From Alkalicoccobacillus plakortidis (lineage in GTDB: Bacteria; Bacillota; Bacilli; Bacillales; Bacillaceae_D): a DNA stretch of 64,000 nt. The position numbers and the translations under genes were made by a program. The notes under the pieces were generated by a model. It did not search any database and was not told where the DNA came from. It saw only the letters and a list, made by a program, of their open reading frames with translations. Shown one piece after another: positions 57,035 to 64,000 of this stretch (positions are counted from its first letter, which is position 1; each line of letters begins with the position of its first letter). Location: positions 248,001 to 312,000 of the forward strand of contig NZ_JAMQJY010000003.1 of assembly GCF_023703085.1 (NCBI RefSeq). The letters are read 5' to 3'.

Positions 57035-57080
57035 AAAAGAAGTGGACATCAGCATCTTGATGTCCACTTCTTTTCATTTT
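57035..57080. terminator. Terminator after the Gfo/Idh gene
   Basis: A perfect 17-bp stem, AAAAGAAGTGGACATCA (57035-57051) with TGATGTCCACTTCTTTT (57058-57074), six-base loop, T-rich afterwards. Can work in both directions. Confidence 0.9.
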
Positions 57081-57116
57081 TTACTTAACAGCTTGCAAGA
57101 CGATTAAGGTTGTTTA

Positions 57117-57239
57117 CTAGTCACCATCTTCTTTTTTGATATAGTCATAACTAAGCAGAAGTACGGCTTGTATGAGTTCAGCCCCATAGTAAGGGGGTGC
57201 TGCATCTTGAACTTGATAGAGAAGCTCCTTTAAGTCCAC
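57117..57239 (-). CDS. Possible small protein
   Basis: A 40-residue frame from GTG 57239: DLKELLYQVQDAAPPYYGAE, then LIQAVLLLSYDYIKKEDGD. The sequence is protein-like (amphipathic helix, normal codons) but the ribosome site is weak (GCGAGAG). It fills most of the gap 57081-57334. No family recognised. Confidence 0.4.
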   Translation of the reverse strand: MDLKELLYQVQDAAPPYYGAELIQAVLLLSYDYIKKEDGD

Positions 57240-57334
57240 TAAACTAAACTCTCGCTACAATTCACGCTAACCAAAAGTCAATCGTTTCTGTTACTATATA
57301 CAAAAAGAGGAAATAGTTGAAAGGAGACATCCAC

Positions 57335-58038
57335 ATGAAAAAAACAGCCCTTCTTACTGCAAAATCCTTCCTCACTCAACACTTCCCGGATTGTGATTTT
57401 GCCATCCTTGCCGGCAGTGCCTCGCGTGGTGAAGAAACACCAACTTCCGATCTAGACATCGTTATTTTTGATGACAAGCTGGATCACTATAGAGAGAGCT
57501 TTCTTTATGACGAATGGAGAATTGAAGCATTTATTCATCAATCAAACTCGTATATCAAAGAGTTTGAACGTGAAAAAGAGATAGGTAGGCCTATTTTAGG
57601 GAATATGTTGATAGAAGGTCTTCTACTCAAAGACCACGCATCCTACAAATTAATAGTCGAAAGCGCAGTAAAACATGTCCAGAGTGGCCCCACTCCCTTA
57701 ACCATGAATTATATCAATGCATCAAGATACTTTATCGGGGATCTATTAGATGATTTCATTGACTCCAAGCACAATGATGAAGCTATTATCACTTTAAACA
57801 GCTCTCTTTAGAGCTACCTGATTTTATCTTAAGACTAAACAATCAATGGTCAGGTAGAGGAAAGGGATTAACAAGGGCACTACATAATTTTGATTACAAG
57901 CTGGCAAATACATTTTTTATAAGTCTTCGTGAATATTATCAACACCAAAACAAAGATAAGTTTGTTCGCTTTGTGACTGATATTTATAAGCCACTTGGTG
58001 GATTTTTGTTTGAAGGATTTTCTTCAGGCAAGAAATGA
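57335..58038 (+). pseudogene. Nucleotidyltransferase-domain protein, one frameshift
   Basis: About 234 residues. The Pol-beta-like fold is clear: LAGSASRGEETPTSDLDIVIF near residue 24 contains the GS(x)xRG and DxD metal motifs. The helical C-terminus continues in another frame as LSLELPDFILRLNNQWSGRG and ends EGFSSGKK at 58038. The break is near 57805 (AACAGCTC; an A-containing AACAAGCTC would join NKLSLEL). It resembles stand-alone nucleotidyltransferases related to antibiotic adenylyltransferases, substrate unknown. ATG 57335 has AAAGGAG. Confidence 0.75.
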
Positions 58039-58112
58039 AAGACAAAATATGTTATTGACATTCTCTATTAAAAAACCTTATAGTAATCCTATTAATTAAA
58101 TAATTTAATTTT

Positions 58113-58272
58113 TCTTATCCAGAGAGGTGGAGGGACTGGCCCTTTGAAACCTCGGCAACAGACTTTTTTTTAAGAACTGTGCCAATTCCTGTAGTTGTAA
58201 TACTACAAAGATAAGAAGAGCAGGTTATCGTGTAGATTATCAACCCCTCTTCTTTTGGAAGAGGGGTTTTTT
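58113..58272 (+). promoter_or_regulatory. SAM-I (S-box) riboswitch with terminator
   Basis: The aptamer runs from TCTTATCCAGAGAGGTGGAG through GGGACTGGCCC and AACCTCGGCAACAG to the closing AAGATAAGAAGAG near 58220. The expression platform is a terminator, CCCCTCTTC (58244-58252) with GAAGAGGGG (58258-58266) and six T. The 58205-58220 segment can also pair with the terminator arm as antiterminator. SAM binding should stop transcription of the MetE-like gene. Confidence 0.95.
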
Positions 58273-58306
58273 GATAGGAAAACTGAAAAAAAGAGGAGAG
58301 AACATC

Positions 58307-59410
58307 ATGACAATCGCAAAAGGAAAAGCACCATTTAGAGCAGACCACGTAGGAAGTCTATTACGCCCAGAAAGCATTCATAAGGCGAGAAAAGACTTTA
58401 AAGAGGGAACGATTACAGCAAGTGAGTTGTATGACATTGAAACAACTGAAATAACAAGAGTTGTTGATAAGCAAATTGAGGTTGGTTTGTTGGCTGTCAC
58501 AGATGGAGAATTCCGCCGCAGGTTCTGGCATACTGATTTCCTTGAACATCTAACTGGTGTGGAGGGTTATGTTCCAGAGCATGGCTTCAAGTTTAAAGGT
58601 GAGGATACAGAGGCGTATGATGTACGTGTAACTGGGAAGATCTCATTTAATCAAGATCATCCGCAAATAAACGAATTTATTCAGTTCAAAGAGATCGTTG
58701 GAGATCGAGCAGTTGCTAAACAAACCATTCCAAGCCCTAATCAATTGTTTAATGCAGGCATCCGTAATCTTGAGATCTATCCTGACATTGAGGACTTCGC
58801 TAAAGATGTCATTCAAACTTACCGCGATACCATTCAAGCATTTTATGACGCAGGCTGCCGATACCTTCAACTAGACGATGTGTATATTGCAGGTTTAAAT
58901 GCACCTAATATTCCATTTAACGATAGTGGGCATTCACGTGAAGAACTAATTGAATTAGCTTTACGCGTCATTAATGGCGTATTAGAAGACAAACCAGAAG
59001 ACTTAGTTGTCACTACCCACCTTTGCCGTGGAAACTATCGTTCAAAATGGGCATTTGAAGGAAGCTACGCAAAAATAGCACCTACTTTATTCGCGAAAGA
59101 AAAAGTAGATGGTTTTTTCTTAGAATACGATGATGATCGTTCAGGCGATTTTGAACCATTAGAGCACATTCCAAATGGAGGACCTCAGGTTGTACTTGGC
59201 TTATTCACGTCAAAGCATGGTGAACTTGAAGACAAAGAAACCATTAAAGCCCGTTTCGAGGAAGCAACACAATACGTTCCTGCTGAGCAGCTATGCTTGA
59301 GCCCGCAATGTGGCTTTGCCTCAACACACCATGGAAATATTCTAACCGAAGAAGAGCAGTGGGAAAAATTGAAGTATATTGTTGATCTTTCTAAGGAGCT
59401 TTGGGGATAA
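58307..59410 (+). CDS. MetE-like methionine synthase family protein (YxjG/YxjH type)
   Basis: A 367-residue protein matching the C-terminal catalytic half of cobalamin-independent methionine synthase. FRADHVGSLLRPE opens the barrel; zinc ligands are His and Cys in TTHLCRGNYRSKW and Cys in SPQCGFAS. B. subtilis YxjG and YxjH have this form and an S-box leader. The methyl donor for the short form is not settled. ATG 58307 follows AGAGGAG. Controlled by the riboswitch upstream, so expressed when methionine/SAM is low. Confidence 0.92.
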   Translation: MTIAKGKAPFRADHVGSLLRPESIHKARKDFKEGTITASELYDIETTEITRVVDKQIEVGLLAVTDGEFRRRFWHTDFLEHLTGVEGYVPEHGFKFKGEDTEAYDVRVTGKISFNQDHPQINEFIQFKEIVGDRAVAKQTIPSPNQLFNAGIRNLEIYPDIEDFAKDVIQTYRDTIQAFYDAGCRYLQLDDVYIAGLNAPNIPFNDSGHSREELIELALRVINGVLEDKPEDLVVTTHLCRGNYRSKWAFEGSYAKIAPTLFAKEKVDGFFLEYDDDRSGDFEPLEHIPNGGPQVVLGLFTSKHGELEDKETIKARFEEATQYVPAEQLCLSPQCGFASTHHGNILTEEEQWEKLKYIVDLSKELWG

Positions 59411-59451
59411 CGGTCAGCAGTTAAATAAAAGAGGTTGGGACATAACTAGTC

Positions 59452-61107
59452 TCAGATACAAAAAAAGATCTCCATCACCATTTTCTTGGTGAAGGAGATC
59501 TTTTTTGATACTCGATTCTTAAAATATCTTGAAAACCTAACGGCTCTAGCGGTGAACTTCCTTATGTTCACCGCCATGAACGCGAATCCTAATTCATTTT
59601 TCACTTTCTCTTTACTTCGTACAGAGACTCGAGTGAAACGCAAATTAGCCTTCAGAAATCCGAAGACTGGTTCCACATCGATTTTGCGTTTGCCATAGAT
59701 TTCACCTGTTTCTTTTTCGGCAAGCAGCTGTCTCGTATAGGCTTTTTGTTCTTCCCAACGTTCGTTGTAATAGATCCTTCTCTGATTTCCTTCTTTTGCT
59801 TTTGTACATTGAGCTCGGAAGGGACAAGACGAACAATCCTCACATTCATACACACGGTACTTTCGCATAAAACCCGCTTTATCACGCTTTTCGGAATGAT
59901 AGTGAAAAGCTAGTTTCCGATTATTTGGACAAGTGAACGCATCCTCTTCGGCATCATATGGCCAGTTAGACATTTGGAAGGGGTCTTGTTTATAGTTCTT
60001 TTTCTTCTCTTTTCGGTATTGATTATACGTGATCAAAGGAATACGTTTCCGATGGCTGACGACATCGTCGTAATTTCGCTCACTGCCATACCCGGCATCT
60101 CCGACAATATATTTGGGTAACGCAAAGAAATCCTGTTCGATCTTATCTAAAAAAGGAATAAAGGTTCGCGTATCTGTAGGATTTGGGAACACATCATAAG
60201 CCAAGGCATACTGACCTTCGGTCGCCAACTGCACATTGTACCCAGGTTTAAGCTGTCCATTTTTCATATAATCGTCTTTCATGCGCATAAATGTGGCATC
60301 GGGATCTGTCTTCGAATAGCTCTTACGATCTCCGAAGATTTCCATATCCCTCTTATATTTTTGGTTGCGTGTAATGAAGTCGTTATACTGCTTACGGTAC
60401 TGTTTCGGTGCTTTACGTGCTGAGCGTAGCTGCTTTCGTTCGGCCACATCTTCACTTGCCTCAATACGGCGATCGTATCCCTGCACGGTGTCGTCAAGTT
60501 TCTCTGCTACCTGTGCTAACTCCTCGTCCGTGAGGGCTTCTGGGTTTTCTCTTTCAATGGCAGGGATAATCTCCTGTTCGACAAGTTCTTCGTACATCCG
60601 ATTCGACTTTTCCATCAACTGAGCACTATATTTTTCTGTAGACTTCCGCCACACGAAGGTAAACTTATTGGCATTCGCTTCGATTTTAGTCCCATCAATA
60701 AAGATCGCTTCTTCTTCGATGACCTTTTCCTGGACCAACTGACAGCGGAATTGGACAAAACACTGGCGCAAAAGGTCTTGAACATCGGGGTTCACTCGGA
60801 AGCGATTGATGGTGCGATAGCTAGGTTGATACTCTTGGGCTAACCACATCATACGAATACTGTCTTGAAGAAGGGCTGCAATCTTACGACCTGAAAAGAC
60901 CGATTGAGTGTAGGCGCACAAAATAATTTTCATCATCATACGAGGATGATAAGCAGGATGTCCCGTTTTCCGGAGGAAAGCGTCGAAGGCTTCGTCTGGG
61001 ATACTTTCAACTAGAGTGTTCACGGTGAAAGCAATATCATTTTTCGGTAATTTTCTTTCTAAATCAAGCGGTAAAATGACATCATGCATGGTATACTGTT
61101 TAAACAT
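59452..61107 (-). CDS. IS1182-family transposase
   Basis: A 551-residue DDE transposase. N-terminal DUF772-type helical domain (FRVNPDVQDLLRQCFVQFR), catalytic Asp in IFIDGTKIEANANKFTF near 137 and Asp in YIVGDAGYGSERNYDDV near 338, a Cys-rich zinc-ribbon-like insertion (CEDCSSCPFRAQC, ending at CTKAKEG), and catalytic Glu near the end in KIDVEPVFGFLKANL. Full length, no breaks. AGGGGGATCC-type purine run lies before ATG 61107. The last codons overlap a terminator hairpin. Confidence 0.93.
   Translation of the reverse strand: MFKQYTMHDVILPLDLERKLPKNDIAFTVNTLVESIPDEAFDAFLRKTGHPAYHPRMMMKIILCAYTQSVFSGRKIAALLQDSIRMMWLAQEYQPSYRTINRFRVNPDVQDLLRQCFVQFRCQLVQEKVIEEEAIFIDGTKIEANANKFTFVWRKSTEKYSAQLMEKSNRMYEELVEQEIIPAIERENPEALTDEELAQVAEKLDDTVQGYDRRIEASEDVAERKQLRSARKAPKQYRKQYNDFITRNQKYKRDMEIFGDRKSYSKTDPDATFMRMKDDYMKNGQLKPGYNVQLATEGQYALAYDVFPNPTDTRTFIPFLDKIEQDFFALPKYIVGDAGYGSERNYDDVVSHRKRIPLITYNQYRKEKKKNYKQDPFQMSNWPYDAEEDAFTCPNNRKLAFHYHSEKRDKAGFMRKYRVYECEDCSSCPFRAQCTKAKEGNQRRIYYNERWEEQKAYTRQLLAEKETGEIYGKRKIDVEPVFGFLKANLRFTRVSVRSKEKVKNELGFAFMAVNIRKFTARAVRFSRYFKNRVSKKISFTKKMVMEIFFCI
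59460..59507 (-). terminator. Terminator at the 3' end of the transposase gene
   Basis: AGATCTCC (59466-59473) pairs with GGAGATCT (59494-59501), with CACCA/TGGTG above it, and a T run on the minus strand. A/T runs on both sides let it also stop transcripts entering from outside. Confidence 0.8.
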
Positions 61108-61200
61108 AAGGATCCCCCTTTGGGTTTTGTGTGGTAACTTAATTCTATCAGAGGGGTCCTTATTTTGCTTCTAAAAACCAATGATTTATCTATAAAAAGT

Positions 61201-61237
61201 AGACAGGCATCTTCGGAAAATCCGAAGATGCCTGTCT
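61201..61237. other. Perfect 17-bp hairpin inside the right end of the IS
   Basis: AGACAGGCATCTTCGGA (61201-61217) pairs exactly with TCCGAAGATGCCTGTCT (61221-61237), AAA loop. Placed between the right terminal repeat and the transposase start, where similar structures in other IS elements sequester the ribosome site on read-through mRNA. Confidence 0.7.
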
Positions 61238-61279
61238 ATTTCATTTAGTCACTTTACTGGGTTTTGTCCAGCCTCTTTT

Positions 61280-61474
61280 TCATTTATAATCTTTTGAGTT
61301 AGTAAATAAAGTTAATAGTACGGCAACAACCGTAGTGAAGACTAATACTTCAGCTAATAAATCTTGCCAATCCAAAACAGAATAACCTATTAAATTCTTT
61401 ATTGCTCTATAACTACCATATAAGATGAACACTAAGAGAAATGTTCTGACAAGATATCGGATGGCAGGTTTCAA
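61280..61474 (-). CDS. Small two-helix membrane protein at the IS junction
   Basis: A 64-residue protein with helices YLVRTFLLVFILYGSYRAI and DLLAEVLVFTTVVAVLLTLF. TTG 61474 has GAGG seven bases upstream and follows ileS by 18 bp, so the two share a transcript. Its TGA stop directly abuts the right terminal repeat of the IS1182 element, so the C-terminus may have been trimmed by the insertion. No family recognised. Confidence 0.6.
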   Translation of the reverse strand: MKPAIRYLVRTFLLVFILYGSYRAIKNLIGYSVLDWQDLLAEVLVFTTVVAVLLTLFTNSKDYK

Positions 61475-61492
61475 ACATTATCCTCTCCCACC

Positions 61493-64000
61493 TCACTCAA
61501 TACTCATATGAAGATTGTACCCTTCAACCTCGATGGATTTCATGTCAGGGCGACTTTCAAATTGTAGGGACCGTAAGATCAAATTCCGCTGTATTAATGA
61601 ATCGAATTTGATTAATATCTCCTGAAATGCTGGATCAACTTTCATATATAAGTTAACCCTTAAATCCACTGGTAGATCTAATTCTTTTCTATAGGTCTGC
61701 ACAGTCCGAATCACTTCTCTGACAAGACCTTCTTCTTTTAACTCAGTAGTGACTCGTGTATCAAGCATCGTTAAAAACGTTTGCCCCTCGGATAGTTCAA
61801 AGCCTTTGGCTTGCTTTTTCTCCATTAAGAAGTCTTCTTTTGTTAGGCGTACCTCTTCTCCCGACTGAAGTGTCACTTGTAGTTCATTTTCCTCTAACAG
61901 TTTAATTTTTTGGGTCTCATCTAAAGCTGAGACGATTGTTTTGACTTCTCCTACTGCTTTTCCTAATTTAGGTCCAGCTACTGAGAAGTTTAATTTAAGT
62001 TCAATTTCTAGTGAGTCCTCTGAATCCCTCTCAAGCTGAATCTCTTTTACATTTGTCTCCTCTTTGATGATAGAGACATAGGTCTGTAAATACGAAATAT
62101 CCGTTGCTTCCAAAGGTGAAATAACTAACCTTGCTAAGGGTTGCTTCGTTTTAATACTTGTTGCATTACGGATGGCTCGTGTTTGCTCTACAATTTGTAC
62201 AACGGCATCCATATCCCGTTCTAAGGACAAATCAATTAGTGATTCGTCAGCTTGAGGATAGTCTGATAGATGTACACTTTCATTTGTTAAAGTAAGGTAG
62301 ATATCTTCAGAGATAAACGGTGCGAATGGTGCCATAAGCTGTGATACCTTCTTTAACACTTCAAGTAATGTGTGAAAGGCTGCCTTCTTATCATCAGTCA
62401 TTCCGCTGCTCCAGAAACGCTGTCTAGAGCGTCTTACATACCAATTACTAAGCTCATCTAGGAATACAGCAATTGTTCTCGCACCTTTAGTCATGTCATA
62501 TGCGTCTAAGCTTTGTGTCACTTCTTTTATCACTGAATTCAGCCTAGATAAAATCCATGTATCAAGAGTCGTTTTGGCGCCTCCAACATGTTTACTTGGA
62601 TCAAATTGATCGATACTTGCGTACATCGAATAAAAGGAATGAATATTTCCTAGTGTATCCATTACCTTTGATTTCGCATGACTCACTGTTTTCTTTGAAA
62701 AACGCTTATTGTTCCAAGGTGCACTATCAGCTACTAGAGCCCATCTAAGAGAATCGGCACCAAATTCATTAATGAGCTCAACTGGATTCAAAGCATTGCC
62801 TTTACTCTTAGACATCTTCTGGCCATTTTCGTCTAGGATATGTCCTAATGATAGTACACGTTTGTATGGTGCCTCGCCTGTAAATAAAGTCGATACAGCT
62901 AATAAGCTATAAAACCAACCTCTTGTCTGATCTACTCCCTCAATGACAACATCAGCAGGGAATTGTCTTTCGAACATCTCTTCATTTTCAAAAGGGTGAT
63001 GATACTGTGCAAATGGCATAGATCCACTGTCGAACCATACATCAATGACCTCACTCGTACGATCCATGGTGCCACCACAAGAACAAGTAAGATGGATATG
63101 ATCCACGTATGGCTTATGAAGTTCAATGTTATCCTGAAGATTTTCAACAGATAAATCTCTTAATTCTTCAATTGAACGAGGCGCCTTTTCTGCTTCACAC
63201 TCTCGGCAAATCCAAACATTTAGCGGGGTACCCCAGTATCGATTACGTCCAATATTCCAATCGACCATGCCTTCCAAAAAGTTGCCGAACCTTCCCTCTT
63301 TCATATGAGAAGGGAACCATTCCACCTGTTGATTGTTAGCCTGCATCTTTTCTTTGACCGCTGTTGTTCGAATGAACCAACCTTCCATAGCATAATACAG
63401 AAGTGGGCTATCACATCTCCAGCAATGAGGGTAGCTATGCTCATATTTTTGCTTATCAAATAAGAGATTCTGCTTCGACAGCATCTTCACAATCTCAACA
63501 TCACATTCCTTCACAAATCTACCCGCTAGTGGTGTAACTTCTTCTTTATAACGCCCTTTCGAATCAACCACATTCACATAATCTAATTGAGATTCGTTAA
63601 TTAATGCATAGTCATCCTCTCCATGTGCTGGATTGATATGCACAAGGCCTGTTCCACTTGTATCTGTAACAAAATCAGCCCCTAGCACCTCATGACCTTT
63701 CGTTAAAGAGACATATTGGAACGGCGCTTCATATTTTAGACCTACAAGATCATGTCCTTTTACCGTACCTAATATGTCATATTCACCTTTCATCACAGTT
63801 GAAACAAGTGATTCTGCTAAAATATATACTTCATTATTTTGATTCACCCGTACATAACTTAATTCCGGGTTTACAGCAATCGCTACATTACCAGGAAGAG
63901 TCCAAGGAGTTGTAGTCCAACCTAATAAAAATTCATTCTCTTTTCCTTTTACACGGAATTTAGCAGTAGCTGAAAGATCTGTGACGTCCTTATATCCTTG
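61493..64000 (-). CDS. ileS: Isoleucyl-tRNA synthetase, type 2 (eukaryote-like), 5' part beyond the window
   Basis: The last 835 or so codons. The editing domain ([32 protein letters not shown]), WYFI-type CP region, [17 protein letters not shown], class I signature KMSKSKGN and the anticodon-binding domain [11 protein letters not shown] are all present. [11 protein letters not shown] and the C-terminal extension without the zinc-ribbon place it in the IleRS2 group, as in B. anthracis ileS, which tolerates mupirocin. The HIGH motif lies outside. Frame intact to the edge. Confidence 0.93.
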   Translation of the reverse strand, partial: QGYKDVTDLSATAKFRVKGKENEFLLGWTTTPWTLPGNVAIAVNPELSYVRVNQNNEVYILAESLVSTVMKGEYDILGTVKGHDLVGLKYEAPFQYVSLTKGHEVLGADFVTDTSGTGLVHINPAHGEDDYALINESQLDYVNVVDSKGRYKEEVTPLAGRFVKECDVEIVKMLSKQNLLFDKQKYEHSYPHCWRCDSPLLYYAMEGWFIRTTAVKEKMQANNQQVEWFPSHMKEGRFGNFLEGMVDWNIGRNRYWGTPLNVWICRECEAEKAPRSIEELRDLSVENLQDNIELHKPYVDHIHLTCSCGGTMDRTSEVIDVWFDSGSMPFAQYHHPFENEEMFERQFPADVVIEGVDQTRGWFYSLLAVSTLFTGEAPYKRVLSLGHILDENGQKMSKSKGNALNPVELINEFGADSLRWALVADSAPWNNKRFSKKTVSHAKSKVMDTLGNIHSFYSMYASIDQFDPSKHVGGAKTTLDTWILSRLNSVIKEVTQSLDAYDMTKGARTIAVFLDELSNWYVRRSRQRFWSSGMTDDKKAAFHTLLEVLKKVSQLMAPFAPFISEDIYLTLTNESVHLSDYPQADESLIDLSLERDMDAVVQIVEQTRAIRNATSIKTKQPLARLVISPLEATDISYLQTYVSIIKEETNVKEIQLERDSEDSLEIELKLNFSVAGPKLGKAVGEVKTIVSALDETQKIKLLEENELQVTLQSGEEVRLTKEDFLMEKKQAKGFELSEGQTFLTMLDTRVTTELKEEGLVREVIRTVQTYRKELDLPVDLRVNLYMKVDPAFQEILIKFDSLIQRNLILRSLQFESRPDMKSIEVEGYNLHMSIE

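Larger units (their letters stand above)
59427..61279 (-). mobile_element. IS1182-family insertion sequence, about 1.85 kb
   Basis: Imperfect terminal inverted repeats flank one transposase gene: left AAAAGAGGTTGGGACATAAC from 59427, right (minus strand) AAAAGAGGCTGGACAAAAC from 61279; the right end may lack one G. A hairpin inside each end probably blocks read-through. No target duplication is clear. The element sits between the MetE-like gene (17 bp from its stop) and a small membrane protein gene. Intact, so possibly still mobile. Confidence 0.85.

Noticed and set aside
57335..58038. Antibiotic nucleotidyltransferase resistance gene
   Set aside because: Only the general nucleotidyltransferase motif is present; substrate residues cannot be matched to a resistance class.

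Overview
The window looks like chromosomal DNA of a low-GC Gram-positive spore-former-type Bacillaceae, probably an alkaliphilic or salt-tolerant Alkalihalobacillus-like species. Pointers are strong AGGAGG ribosome sites, GTG and TTG starts, Bacillus-type regulators (PerR, Zur, LexA, sigma-B, sigma-54 and CcpA-like sites), a SAM-I riboswitch, very acidic secreted proteins and an LPxTA wall protein with a class D sortase. The species assignment is inference. No tRNA, rRNA, CRISPR array or prophage was seen.

Layout. 0-10.4 kb: SEC-C protein, a secreted stress-type protein with a sigma-B promoter, GlsB-type protein, two methyltransferases and a hydrolase, a lipoprotein, an MFS/VOC pair, and a NarL-type two-component operon. 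10.6-14.3 kb: HelD-like helicase, APH-fold kinase, DedA protein. 14.4-18.1 kb: Rrf2-YhgE operon with a near-perfect palindromic operator. 18.1-24.5 kb: LysR/flavin reductase pair, PerR-type dps, CHY zinc protein, AbgT transporter with M20 peptidase, ArsR-AHSA1 pair. 24.9-31.8 kb: giant bacillopeptidase F-like protease, AlkC-like repair protein with a LexA-like box, TIMP-like protein, cell-wall amidase. 32-38.4 kb: Zur-controlled zinc-binding lipoprotein, then rpoN, an enhancer-binding protein, a sigma-54 promoter and D-tartrate dehydratase, which form a self-contained sigma-54 circuit. 38.9-50 kb: transporters, an SgrR-like regulator, Yip1 proteins, a methyltransferase, an SDR. 50-55.5 kb: PadR-HAAS operon, then sortase D and its LPKTA substrate. 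55.8-64 kb: Gfo/Idh dehydrogenase, nucleotidyltransferase, S-box-controlled MetE-like enzyme, an IS1182 element, and the 3' part of a type-2 isoleucyl-tRNA synthetase.

Two window-wide signals matter most. First, seventeen genes carry one-base frameshifts. At sixteen sites in twelve of them, removing one A turns CCAAGC back into CCAGC (either strand) and restores a family-typical protein. This is so uniform that a systematic sequencing or consensus artefact, perhaps tied to base modification, is more likely than real gene loss. These genes are listed as pseudogenes over their full reconstructed extent, but most are probably functional in the cell.

Second, at least six gene-free stretches are built from repeats with a 20-21 bp period, two helical turns. 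Four use a CTT/AAG core and two are 41-bp tandem arrays with an ATCG core. I do not recognise them as a named repeat family.
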